From Thiopontia sp964415865 (GTDB lineage: Bacteria > Pseudomonadota > Gammaproteobacteria > GCF-002020875): a stretch of DNA of 64,000 nt. Each line of letters starts with the position of its first letter. The stretch's first letter is position 1. The stretch lies in NCBI GenBank assembly GCA_964415865.1, contig CAYQBY010000003.1, positions 1 through 64,000 of the forward strand. The letters are read 5' to 3'. Shown here piece after piece: positions 36,158 to 44,330 of this stretch. The notes below the pieces were generated by a model. The model saw only the letters and a program-made list of their open reading frames with translations. It had not been told where the DNA came from and made no database searches. The position numbers were made by a program, and so were the translations under genes.

Positions 36158-36999
36158 TATCTAATTGCCCCACCAAGATCATAGAGCGTACGGTGCACCC
36201 CGTGGCATCGTGCACAGACCGCAACCCCAACCTCACCCAATTTTCGACCAACCCCGCTGGAGTTTTTAGTAAGCAGAACAGATAGCTCTTCCAACAGAAA
36301 TTCTGTCTCCTCACCAAGGATACGTTCTCGAGGATATTCGTCACGGTGACAGCCACTACAGCTCTCACCCAGATCAATCACCCTAGTTGAGAACAGATCA
36401 AGATAATCTGTTGCGGCAGTTATGCGTCCGTCCTCAACTGCAATCTTGAAACGGTTCATTGAGGTTGAAAGGTTATTCATTGTATCTTTGTAGGATAGCT
36501 CCTCCATGGTTTCACTATCCTCAACCATTACCTTCTCAAAATTTGGGGTTCTGTATAACGCCGCAGTCACTGCCCGATAATCATCATGGCATGAACCACA
36601 GGTCATACCCACTTTTCTGAGGGCGCCGCCCATGGCCTCCCAATCTCTATCTTTTATCACCTGCTCAAGTCGATTTATCCATTTTGGTTCAATCTCGTTA
36701 CTCCACTCAGGCACCATCTCGGTAATGCTTCTATAGTCCTTGATAAATTGTGAACCCCACTTATCCAGCAGCTTCTCATTCTGCAGGGCCGTATACTCCT
36801 GAATTGCCAGCATGGAACGGCGCAGACGGAACATGGTATGGAGCCATACCTGCCTCTTATTTTGTGGTTTGTACCACTGAGCGATGGATGTTGGTGGTAG
36901 CTGAACTGACATCTCCTGTTCATAACTCTGCGTATCAGCACTGCAAAGTGGTGACAGAAAGAGTGTGACTGCAATAAAAGCGATATTTTTTATATTCAT
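36157..36999 (-). CDS. Triheme periplasmic cytochrome c between menA and ubiE
   Basis: 280 aa with a signal peptide ending near LCSA. Three heme motifs: CGSCH, CSGCH and CARCH. The first two are each preceded by long helical stretches (for example NEIEPKWINRLEQVIKDRDW), like a doubled helical cytochrome c-prime-type bundle, and the third is near the C terminus. It overlaps menA by 4 nt and ubiE by one, so it is strictly coupled to menaquinone synthesis genes. A periplasmic electron carrier fed from a menaquinol dehydrogenase is a reasonable guess; partner unknown. Confidence 0.85.
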   Translation of the reverse strand: MNIKNIAFIAVTLFLSPLCSADTQSYEQEMSVQLPPTSIAQWYKPQNKRQVWLHTMFRLRRSMLAIQEYTALQNEKLLDKWGSQFIKDYRSITEMVPEWSNEIEPKWINRLEQVIKDRDWEAMGGALRKVGMTCGSCHDDYRAVTAALYRTPNFEKVMVEDSETMEELSYKDTMNNLSTSMNRFKIAVEDGRITAATDYLDLFSTRVIDLGESCSGCHRDEYPRERILGEETEFLLEELSVLLTKNSSGVGRKLGEVGVAVCARCHGVHRTLYDLGGAIR

Positions 37000-37871
37000 A
37001 GGTAAAGTCCAAATATCATCAAGATTCCAAACAGAAGCTGGAGCTGAGCCGTCTGTGCCAACAGTTTATTTAATCCTCTACCATGAGGTAAAAGATAGAT
37101 TTTTCTCCCCAGGTAGAGTGAAACCGGTAGTGCCGGCATCATAACCCATATCAATAACGGCTTCTGAAGTTGTTCAGACAAAATCAGAAGTATCAGGAAT
37201 GGGGTTAATAAAAGTGTGAGATAGAGAACTCTGGTAAGCGACATTCCTAAACCAACTGCCAGGGTGTTTTTTCCAACAACACGATCAGTATCAATATCTC
37301 GATAGTTGTTTACAACTAGAACTGCTGCAGCCAACAGCCCTATCGCGGACCCTGCCAATAGAGCTGTAGAGCTCCACTGCAGAGTAACCAGGTAGGTAGT
37401 ACCCATAACTGCAGCAACACCAAAAAAGAGAAAGACAAATAGCTCTCCCATAAATGTATAGGCAATGGGGATGCGGCCTCCAGTATAGGCAAGCCCCGCA
37501 GCAATTGATGACAGCCCAATCAACAAGATTGGTAGCCCACCAACCACAACCAGGGATATCCCTATTATAAAAGCTGCTGAAAAAGATCCAATTGCAGCCT
37601 TTTTAACACCATTCGCACTCAACAACCCTTCCGAAACCATCCGCTTTGGACCAAGACGATCTGGACCATCAGCTCCACGTAGCGCATCCCCAGCATCATT
37701 GTATAGATTTGTCCCAACCTGAATCAGAAGAGCCGCCAGAAGAATAAGGGTGAGTAGCAGAGGTTTAAACAGGGCACTCTCTGTATGAGCTATAACTGCT
37801 CCCAGAAGTACCGGAATTACCGCCATTGAGAGGGTTTTTGGACGTACGGCATGTAACCATGGGGAGTTCAT
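36996..37871 (-). CDS. menA: 1,4-Dihydroxy-2-naphthoate polyprenyltransferase
   Basis: 291 aa UbiA-family membrane protein with about eight or nine membrane segments. Prenyl-diphosphate motifs NLYNDAGDALRGAD and NNYRDIDTDRVVGKNTLAV are diagnostic of MenA. N terminus SPWLHAVRPKTLSMAVIPV is typical. First gene of menA-cytochrome-ubiE-menE; divergent from the 37970 gene. Confidence 0.96.
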   Translation of the reverse strand: MNSPWLHAVRPKTLSMAVIPVLLGAVIAHTESALFKPLLLTLILLAALLIQVGTNLYNDAGDALRGADGPDRLGPKRMVSEGLLSANGVKKAAIGSFSAAFIIGISLVVVGGLPILLIGLSSIAAGLAYTGGRIPIAYTFMGELFVFLFFGVAAVMGTTYLVTLQWSSTALLAGSAIGLLAAAVLVVNNYRDIDTDRVVGKNTLAVGLGMSLTRVLYLTLLLTPFLILLILSEQLQKPLLIWVMMPALPVSLYLGRKIYLLPHGRGLNKLLAQTAQLQLLFGILMIFGLYL

Positions 37872-37969
37872 AAACAGCTGCTCTTGATCTGAATCAACAC
37901 CGTCTCAGTCTCGCATTTGGTAAGATTGTCCGCAAGTAACACCTTCATAATAATCTACAATTTACCTCT

Positions 37970-38317
37970 ATGAAAAAAAGCTACCTTATACTCTGTTTTG
38001 CACTACTAACAGCACCAGTTCACGCTGTCAGTGACCATCAACTTGAGAAGGTAAAACAGTTGGGGGAGCTCAACGGGATTGCTCTTAATTGTGGATATAT
38101 TGATGAGACCCGCAGAATGAAACGAGCTATGGTATCAACTGTCCCCAAGATCAGGGTTATTGGGATAGCTTTTGATGAGGCAACTAACAGCTCCTTTCTC
38201 TCAACAATCAAATCGGGAAATTCATGTCCTACAGAGAAGTCACTTAGCCAACAGGTTGACAGCAGTATTGAGCAGTTGGAAACAGTATTTATGAATCATC
38301 AGGAGAAACTATTTTGA
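37970..38317 (+). CDS. Small secreted protein of unknown function
   Basis: 115 aa with signal peptide ending at VHA. The mature protein has two cysteines (ALNCGY and NSCPTEK), so one disulfide is possible. LGELNGIALNCGYIDETRRM and the segment after it are helical. No family recognised. It overlaps the ZnuA-SCO fusion gene by 4 nt, which suggests a periplasmic metal-related role, unproven. Confidence 0.7.
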   Translation: MKKSYLILCFALLTAPVHAVSDHQLEKVKQLGELNGIALNCGYIDETRRMKRAMVSTVPKIRVIGIAFDEATNSSFLSTIKSGNSCPTEKSLSQQVDSSIEQLETVFMNHQEKLF

Positions 38318-39744
38318 GGCTGCTCTCCCTATTTGTACTGCTCATCTTCTCCTCAACCACATGGAGTGGCGAGCCTCTCAGGATTGTTACCACCATAAAA
38401 CCAATTCATTCAATCCTCTCTGGTCTACTGGCAGGGACACGGCCTCCCGAACTACTTGTAGATAATCAGCAATCACCATATACAGTAACTCTCTCAAGAT
38501 CCAAGCAACATACCATCAGGGATGCTGATATGGTCGTATGGGTGGGGCCAGAACTGGAGCAGTTTATGGTTAAGCAGATAGAACAGCTTGGCCCGAAGAC
38601 AACCCTCTTTACCCTGCTTGATAATGAAGAGATCAAGGTTCTTCAGTCACGCTGGAACAAGGGGAAACGTGATCCATTCTTATGGCTTGATAGCCGCAAC
38701 ATACTTATCCTTACTGATGAGCTTTTCAGAGCACTAATCAAGCTTGATCCAGAGCGCAGATCTCTATATGAAAATAACCGACGCAACCTGTTAAGCAGAC
38801 TGGCAGAACTTGACCGCCGCCTGGAGTATGGATACAGAGGGCTGAAGAGCGGTATTGGCATGGCCTACTACGATACCTTGCAGTATTTTGAACAGGCATA
38901 TGCACTAAAAATCAGGGGGGTGGTTGCAGAGTCACCAACAACACCAGTTAGTGGACTCTCTTTTCTACAGAGCAGGGCCAAACTCAAAAGTGGTGACTAT
39001 AGCTGTCTGTTGACTGAACAGCAGATCGATCCTGATGACTTATCTCTGCTTACCAATGAGATCACACTCAATATTGGTCTTTTGGACAGTTTTGGATCAA
39101 AAATAGATGCTGGAGAAGATCACTACTTCAAATTGATGGAGCAGAATACAGCTACTATCAAACAGTGCTTAAAGTACGTGGATGATTCAATTGCAGAGGA
39201 GGTAGCAAAAGAGGTCATCCAAAACAGCACCAGTAATTCCACCACAACCAGCTATATTGGTGGCAAGTTCATGTTACGTGATCATCACGGTAAACTATTT
39301 ACCGACCAGGATATGCTGGGGGCATTCCATCTGGTCTACTTTGGATATACCTTCTGTCCTGATGTCTGCCCCACCTCACTACTCACCATCTCCTCAGCAC
39401 TGAACAAACTTGGGGATGATGCCAAACAGATCCAGCCATACTTCATAACGGTTGACCCAGCCAGAGACAGACCAGAGGCGCTAAATACCTATGTTAACTA
39501 TTTTCACCCGACCCTGATTGGACTAACTGGCACTCAGTCCATGATTGACCGGGTTGCCCGAATGTATCATGTGAAGTATGAGAAGGTTATTGACGAATCA
39601 AGAGACCCTGATCAATACATCATGGATCACTCATCAGGGGTTTTTGTGATGGCGCCCAGTGGAGAGTTCATAACTAAATTAGCTCACGGAATATCAGCTG
39701 ATGATATGGCTGCCCGCATCAGAGATGTCCTGTCAAAACAATAG
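38314..39744 (+). CDS. ZnuA/TroA-like metal-binding protein fused to SCO1 copper chaperone
   Basis: 476 aa from TTG 38314 (TTGA overlap with the previous gene, after AGGAGA). Signal peptide to TWSG. Residues about 20-290 are a cluster-9 (zinc/manganese) substrate-binding protein: VTTIKPIHSI, HTIRDADMVVWVGPELE and GMAYYDTLQYFEQAY; no His-rich loop is visible. Residues about 320-476 are SCO1/SenC: copper motif C348PDVC352, DPARDRPE and His439 in IMDHSSG. SCO proteins deliver copper or reduce thiols at CuA sites. The fusion suggests a periplasmic protein that binds a metal ion and hands copper to a CuA enzyme such as an oxidase or NosZ. Confidence 0.88.
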   Translation: MRLLSLFVLLIFSSTTWSGEPLRIVTTIKPIHSILSGLLAGTRPPELLVDNQQSPYTVTLSRSKQHTIRDADMVVWVGPELEQFMVKQIEQLGPKTTLFTLLDNEEIKVLQSRWNKGKRDPFLWLDSRNILILTDELFRALIKLDPERRSLYENNRRNLLSRLAELDRRLEYGYRGLKSGIGMAYYDTLQYFEQAYALKIRGVVAESPTTPVSGLSFLQSRAKLKSGDYSCLLTEQQIDPDDLSLLTNEITLNIGLLDSFGSKIDAGEDHYFKLMEQNTATIKQCLKYVDDSIAEEVAKEVIQNSTSNSTTTSYIGGKFMLRDHHGKLFTDQDMLGAFHLVYFGYTFCPDVCPTSLLTISSALNKLGDDAKQIQPYFITVDPARDRPEALNTYVNYFHPTLIGLTGTQSMIDRVARMYHVKYEKVIDESRDPDQYIMDHSSGVFVMAPSGEFITKLAHGISADDMAARIRDVLSKQ

Positions 39745-39796
39745 AACTACCGATAGGTATTTACTATGAAAGGCAACAGTAGAATAATGCTATTCA

Positions 39797-40084
39797 ATGA
39801 GCAGCAACCAACCCATAGCCATTGTCGATGTGCGTGGACTAAAGTGTCCCGAACCTTTCAGGCAGGCTACATCAACAGCTATGGCACTACCACCAGGGGG
39901 GTCATTCCAACTCCACATCTCTGTTGAACCACAGCCACTCTATGAGCACCTCAATGAACTTGGGTTTACCATTCACCCAGAAACAGCGTCTGATGGTGAT
40001 TTTCTGATCACCATAACCGCACCTGATAATCCTGTTGAAAATAGCGAAGAGATACTGAAGAGCAGACCAATCTGCATCTCCTGA
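39797..40084 (+). CDS. TusA-family protein
   Basis: 95 aa with the TusA/SirA motif VDVRGLKCPEPFRQA; Cys17 would carry a persulfide. TusA-like proteins act in sulfur transfer for tRNA thiolation, molybdenum cofactor or dissimilatory sulfur oxidation. Here it sits after the ZnuA-SCO gene (52 nt). The tail (about 20 residues) is charged. Exact partner unknown. Confidence 0.82.
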   Translation: MSSNQPIAIVDVRGLKCPEPFRQATSTAMALPPGGSFQLHISVEPQPLYEHLNELGFTIHPETASDGDFLITITAPDNPVENSEEILKSRPICIS

Positions 40085-40093
40085 GGGGGCAGA

Positions 40094-40780
40094 TTAAAAG
40101 TCCGGGTTCTTCCACCCTTCTGGTGCCACATCCTCTGCAGGTGGCTTAATTCTGGAAATATAGTCCGCCAGGATCGAAAGCTCAGCATCCTTCATCTTGC
40201 TAACCCTGCGCATCATCTCGCTATTGGCATTACGTCTCTTGCCGTCACGAATCCACCTCAACTGCCTTAACAGATAGGCATAGTGCTGGCCTTGGACGCG
40301 AGGAAAATATCTAACAGGATCTCCTCCACCATCACCACCATGACATTCGGCACATTTTCTAAAATATGTACGTTCCGCCTTGCCCAGTTTATGCCCAGGG
40401 CCAATACCTGGGGTTGAGGTCATAGGTAGCGTCTGAATATAGGCAGTGACATCAGCAATTGCCTGAGGGCCACCCATCACCTTCTCCTGGGCGATTACCA
40501 ACATGGATGGATTATCCCGATTGCCAGCTCTGATATCGGCAATCTGCTTGATTATGACACTACTGTGCTGTCCTGCGAGCTGAGGATAACTGCCATCAAC
40601 AGTTCCCCATGAATTGGTTTGGTGACAAACAACACAGAGCCTGAAAACCTGCTTACCTGACTCCACATTTGGAGTGGCTGCCATTGCAATGGCAAGCTCA
40701 TCATCGAGTGGCGCATCGGCTGAGACCACAAAAGAGAGGAGTACAGCACCAACCCCAAATAACCTACCCAACTCTCTCAT
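40094..40780 (-). CDS. Diheme cytochrome c (c4-like), second copy
   Basis: 228 aa with an N-terminal signal segment and heme motifs CVVCH and CAECH in tandem domains. Its second half (GQHYAYLLRQLRWIRDGKRR, PPAEDVAPEGWKNPD) is closely similar to the cytochrome at 5870-6595, as is the first (YPQLAGQHSSVIIKQIADIR). It lies 6 nt after the hemerythrin gene and probably shares the Dnr-controlled promoter at 41440. Periplasmic carrier between quinol oxidising complexes and denitrification enzymes. Confidence 0.9.
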   Translation of the reverse strand: MRELGRLFGVGAVLLSFVVSADAPLDDELAIAMAATPNVESGKQVFRLCVVCHQTNSWGTVDGSYPQLAGQHSSVIIKQIADIRAGNRDNPSMLVIAQEKVMGGPQAIADVTAYIQTLPMTSTPGIGPGHKLGKAERTYFRKCAECHGGDGGGDPVRYFPRVQGQHYAYLLRQLRWIRDGKRRNANSEMMRRVSKMKDAELSILADYISRIKPPAEDVAPEGWKNPDF

Positions 40781-40786
40781 ATAACT

Positions 40787-41371
40787 CTACTTTACCCCGT
40801 TGGATATCAGGAACTGACCCAGCTCCTTATCAGTGCGTACGATATGGTCAAGTAGCCACTCCTTCAGGAAGTGGTGAATCTCTGTGCTGAGATCCTCCTG
40901 GTCATCCAGATTACCTGTATGTTGACCACTAAAGGTCTCTACCTTCTCCACCATATCCCTATGCTGCTTCATGTGCGCATCTATATCTGGCCAGTTGTTA
41001 TCTCTCATCAACCCCTCCTCGCGCTCGAAATGGTATTTGGTATATTCGATCAATTCATCAATAACACCCTTCACATACCCCTCACCCATATTGTAATGGG
41101 AGGCACTAACAACCTGATTCAACAGTCCAACCAGCTTTTGGTGATCATGATCAATTAACTCCACCCCAACCTCATACTGGCTATTCCAATCTATATACTC
41201 CTTACGCACACTGCGTTCATGAAGATATGGAATCAATGCCAGAATAACCAATATTACCCACGGAACAGGATTGGCCAGACCAGCCTCAGATGTAACAAAC
41301 CCCAGAAAGACGACCACTAACGCAACGATGATCAGTGAGAACAGTGCGAACATCGAGTAACTTTTTTTCAT
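40787..41371 (-). CDS. Membrane-anchored bacteriohemerythrin
   Basis: 194 aa. Two N-terminal membrane segments (about 8-50) precede a hemerythrin domain with the diiron ligands in IDHDHQ, HFEREEG (HxxxE), DAHMKQHRD and HHFLKEWLLDHIVRTD (HxxxxD). Hemerythrins bind O2 and some bind NO. It is divergent from the Dnr-type regulator gene with a shared palindrome and has its own TATGCT -10 (41411-41416 on the minus strand), so it is likely induced with denitrification. Role in NO or O2 buffering is inferred. Confidence 0.9.
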   Translation of the reverse strand: MKKSYSMFALFSLIIVALVVVFLGFVTSEAGLANPVPWVILVILALIPYLHERSVRKEYIDWNSQYEVGVELIDHDHQKLVGLLNQVVSASHYNMGEGYVKGVIDELIEYTKYHFEREEGLMRDNNWPDIDAHMKQHRDMVEKVETFSGQHTGNLDDQEDLSTEIHHFLKEWLLDHIVRTDKELGQFLISNGVK

Positions 41372-41439
41372 AAAACAGATTCCTCGCGAGAGTTAAACAC
41401 AACTAAAGGTAGCATACCTAAGATACCATTATGAATGAT

Positions 41440-41453
41440 TTGATGTGTATCAA
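41440..41453. promoter_or_regulatory. Dnr/FNR-type box shared by hemerythrin and dnr genes
   Basis: TTGATGTGTATCAA is a perfect CRP/FNR-type palindrome. Class II spacing fits in both directions: TATAAA at 41479-41484 for the plus-strand regulator and TATGCT (41411-41416) for the minus-strand hemerythrin. The nearest regulator gene is the Dnr-like one it precedes, so autoregulation is likely. Confidence 0.72.
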
Positions 41454-41524
41454 ACCCTTAACAAACCAGAACAATACCTATAAACTTCACACACATTATA
41501 AGAACTAGAACTACCAAACCACCC

Positions 41525-42211
41525 ATGTCTATATCCACTGTTTTTGAGCGCGAGCTTCGCCGCTCCCCACTATTTTCCTCTCTATCCAAAGAGGCCATGG
41601 AAGATATTATAGACTCATCCGAACTTATCAGAAAAAAACCTAATGAGGTTCTGTTTCTGCAGGGAGATGCCGCTACCCATTTCTATGTTGTACGGACCGG
41701 CACCATTAGACTCTACCTGCTTACTCCAGATGGCGATGAAAAAACCGTAAATATCCTGCAGGCCGGCAACTCTTTTGCTGAGGCAATGGTGTTTATGGAT
41801 GGCGGCAAATACCCAGTCAACAGCCAGTTTCTAGAGGACGGAGAGATATTCTCCTTCAACAGTAAGGTATACAAAAATATCATGCGCACAGATCCTGAAA
41901 CAACCTTCTCGATCATGGCCGATCTTAGTATGCGACTACAGAACTACGTGCAGGAGATCGAGCAGCTCTGCCTGCATAATGCCACCCACAGACTAATGAG
42001 TTACCTGCTTACCTTTATTCCTGCCGAGGACAATGAGGGAACCTTTCAATTACCAACCCAAAAAAGCGTCATTGCGTCCAGACTCTCAATTCAGAGAGAG
42101 ACCTTCTCGCGCATTCTTGGAAAACTGAAAAAGAGAAAGATGATTGATGTTAATGGCAACGAGGTTCATATCCTCGATGCTAAAATGATGCGCAGCGCTC
42201 TAGTTGATTGA
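41525..42211 (+). CDS. CRP/FNR-family regulator, Dnr-like
   Basis: 228 aa. Cyclic-nucleotide-type beta-barrel (residues about 15-130: FLQGDAATHFYVVRTGTIRL) and a C-terminal HTH (about 170-215: KSVIASRLSIQRETFSRILGKL). There is no N-terminal FNR cysteine cluster, so it is not an oxygen-sensing FNR; Dnr/NnrR types sense NO through heme. The recognition helix SIQRETFSR is of the FNR/Dnr kind that reads TTGAT half-sites. Five such boxes lie in this window. The 3' end overlaps the cupredoxin gene on the other strand by 12 nt. Confidence 0.88.
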   Translation: MSISTVFERELRRSPLFSSLSKEAMEDIIDSSELIRKKPNEVLFLQGDAATHFYVVRTGTIRLYLLTPDGDEKTVNILQAGNSFAEAMVFMDGGKYPVNSQFLEDGEIFSFNSKVYKNIMRTDPETTFSIMADLSMRLQNYVQEIEQLCLHNATHRLMSYLLTFIPAEDNEGTFQLPTQKSVIASRLSIQRETFSRILGKLKKRKMIDVNGNEVHILDAKMMRSALVD

Positions 42212-42559
42212 TACCACACTAATGTTCCCAACCATCTCAGGATGTGGGCCACATAGATAACTATAGACCCCCTCTTGGGTGAAAGTATGTTCCCAGCTCT
42301 CCCCGGGAAAGAGATACTCTGACCCAACCAGATCACCTCCACCATAACCATTCAGTTTTACTGAATGATACTGCCTCTTCTCATGGTTGACCCAGCGTAC
42401 TGTATCACCAGGATTGATCGTCACAGTTTGCGGTTGGTATCTGTAATCAATAATCTCAACCTCAACCACCCTTGGTTGAGGTATATCATTCGAACATCCT
42501 GACACAAAAAAAAGGCCTCCCAGCAGAAGCATGAGAGGCCTGTTATTAATCATTGTCAT
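42200..42559 (-). CDS. Cupredoxin lipoprotein (type 1 copper)
   Basis: 119 aa from ATG 42559 (or ATG 42553). Lipoprotein signal ends at FVSGC. A plastocyanin/azurin-type fold: ligands His in KRQYHSVKL, and Cys, His and Met in YLCGPHPEMVG. It starts one nt after the stop of the NirT-fusion gene, so the two are translationally coupled. A likely electron shuttle between the multiheme NirT fusion and nitrite reductase NirS. A terminator-like hairpin lies within its first codons. Confidence 0.9.
   Translation of the reverse strand: MTMINNRPLMLLLGGLFFVSGCSNDIPQPRVVEVEIIDYRYQPQTVTINPGDTVRWVNHEKRQYHSVKLNGYGGGDLVGSEYLFPGESWEHTFTQEGVYSYLCGPHPEMVGNISVVSIN
42506..42541 (-). terminator. Terminator-like hairpin inside the cupredoxin signal-peptide codons
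   Basis: On the minus strand AGGCCTC (42535-42541) pairs with GAGGCCT (42513-42519), loop about 15 nt, followed by eight T (42506-42513). It lies just after the start codon of the cupredoxin gene, so it could attenuate transcription from the NirT-fusion gene, unless translation prevents it forming. Confidence 0.45.
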
Positions 42560-42560
42560 C

Positions 42561-44252
42561 TCACCATTTTACAGCATTGATCTCCGCTTTTGGATTGTCA
42601 AATCCGAGCTTGTAACCAAATGAGACATGGTGGAAGCGTCCATTTGTATAGTCATCGTGGATGGCGAAACCAAAGTTATAGACCTGGTCCAGTACCAGAG
42701 TTAGGTCATCTACATCACCAGAACTGAGCTTGCGCTTCATATCTACCACCCAGTTACCCTGATCATCTCTCTTGCCCTCAAACTCAAGGTCACCACTATT
42801 ACCACTCATATCACGATCAGCAAGTATCATTCCATCCTCAGCCTGCTTACTACCCGACTTGTAGCGCACAAGATCCATGATCTTTTTCTGATCCAGTGCC
42901 GCCTTAATCTCTTCAGGCTTTCTCAGCTTGTCCCAGCCACCACGCTTCTTGCCACGACGCCCCTTCACCTCAATCTTGGTACGTGACTCCTTGGTGTATT
43001 TGGTTACATCTGTACCCTCTGGCTGATGAGGCATACCGTTGGCATCATGGTGACAAGTTCCCCAACAACCTGCTCTATCCGCAAACTCAACCTCATCTGT
43101 AGCAAACATCATTGCCAGCTTGACAGGGTTCTCAGGATCCATCCGCTCAGAATCTGCAACTGGCTTATACTCTGTTGCTTCATTATGGTGGGCAACATCA
43201 TGCCAGATAAACCGCATATATAGATTCTCACCATCATGTGCGGCCTTCACCATCACCGGGATTCCACCTCGCTTGCCAGGAATTGGAGTGGGCTCCATCG
43301 CCTTCTCATGCTTTCCACCAACAATACGGTCACCCATAACCTTGGCCTCTTTATCATGACAGGTAAAGCATCTATCTCCACCCTTTTTAAAGGCATTTGC
43401 CCCACCATGATCTGTTCCATTAAGCACCCACTCTATGGATGTCTGTCCAGGATAGATAACATAGATCTCTCTCCCTACAATAGATGACCAATCACCAGCC
43501 TTGGCTGATGCTGCCGCCTTGGCTGCTGCCTCAGCTGCCGCCTTCTCTGCTGCGGCTTTGGCTGCTGCCGCCGCCACTGGATCAAGATCAGCAAGCTGGA
43601 ACAGTTTTGCCCCAGGTTTCGCCAGTGACTCGTCAGGGGCCTCCATAGCCTCCTTCTCCTCATCACTCAACAGCTTATGAACCCCTTTGTGCGCAACACC
43701 CTTATGACAGTCAATACAGGTCTGTCCCGATCTAAGAGCATTGGTATGTTGATTCATAGCACGAGGTTTCTGCATGTCTCCATTCATAGCCTCAAAATTG
43801 TGGCAGTTCCGACACTCTCTGGAATCGGTACTCTTCATCGAACGCCATACATTTTTTGCCAACTGCAGACGTTTCGCATCAAACTTTTCAGGGGTATCAA
43901 TAGTCCCCAGCACTTTATGCAACACCTCGTTACTGGCCTGAATCTTTCTGGCTACCTTATGTACCCATGGATCAGGTACATGACAATCCGAACAGGTTGC
44001 CCGTACTCCAGTACGATTCGCATAGTGGATAGTCTTCTGGTACTCCTTGTAAACATTGTCCTCCATCTCATGACATGAGATACAGAACTCAAGAGTATTG
44101 GTAACCTCCATTGCCGTATTGAATCCACCCCAGAAGATAATTCCAAACAGGGCAAAAACCAGGCCTCCTCCAAGTGTCGTATTGAGGATCAAACGACGTG
44201 AGAACATCAACTTCATTCTCTCTTTGAAACTTGGTCTCTCAGGAATTGGCAT
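42561..44252 (-). CDS. NirT/NapC-type multiheme cytochrome fused to an EB_dh-type heme domain
   Basis: 563 aa from ATG 44252 (after GGGGAGC). Membrane anchor at about 22-42, then a NapC/NirT quinol-dehydrogenase domain with heme motifs CISCH (57-61), CSDCH (87-91), CRNCH (147-151) and CIDCH (179-183). An Ala-rich helix of about 30 residues (226-252) links to a C-terminal domain (about 255-563) resembling the ethylbenzene dehydrogenase-type heme-binding fold, with CFTCH (295-299) and an unusual CX3CH, CWGTCH (396-401). It lies after nirS2 and before the cupredoxin, so it probably passes quinol electrons to nitrite reductase. Function of the C-terminal domain unknown. Confidence 0.85.
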   Translation of the reverse strand: MPIPERPSFKERMKLMFSRRLILNTTLGGGLVFALFGIIFWGGFNTAMEVTNTLEFCISCHEMEDNVYKEYQKTIHYANRTGVRATCSDCHVPDPWVHKVARKIQASNEVLHKVLGTIDTPEKFDAKRLQLAKNVWRSMKSTDSRECRNCHNFEAMNGDMQKPRAMNQHTNALRSGQTCIDCHKGVAHKGVHKLLSDEEKEAMEAPDESLAKPGAKLFQLADLDPVAAAAAKAAAEKAAAEAAAKAAASAKAGDWSSIVGREIYVIYPGQTSIEWVLNGTDHGGANAFKKGGDRCFTCHDKEAKVMGDRIVGGKHEKAMEPTPIPGKRGGIPVMVKAAHDGENLYMRFIWHDVAHHNEATEYKPVADSERMDPENPVKLAMMFATDEVEFADRAGCWGTCHHDANGMPHQPEGTDVTKYTKESRTKIEVKGRRGKKRGGWDKLRKPEEIKAALDQKKIMDLVRYKSGSKQAEDGMILADRDMSGNSGDLEFEGKRDDQGNWVVDMKRKLSSGDVDDLTLVLDQVYNFGFAIHDDYTNGRFHHVSFGYKLGFDNPKAEINAVKW

Positions 44253-44286
44253 GGATAGCTCCCCAGGCAATACAAATAAGTTATAT

Positions 44287-44319
44287 AAAAAAGCCGGCAC
44301 CTGATATGCAGGTGCCGGC
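44287..44319 (-). terminator. Intrinsic terminator after the distal nirS gene
   Basis: On the minus strand a GC-rich 10-bp stem (GCCGGCACCT at 44293-44302 with AGGTGCCGGC at 44310-44319) is followed by six T (44287-44292). It separates the second nirS from the NirT-fusion gene. Confidence 0.9.
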
Positions 44320-44330
44320 CACTACTCTAC

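Noticed and set aside
43490..43580. Ala-rich coding repeat in the NirT fusion as a microsatellite
   Set aside because: It is imperfect at the DNA level and encodes a regular Ala/Glu/Lys helix, so a protein linker explains it.
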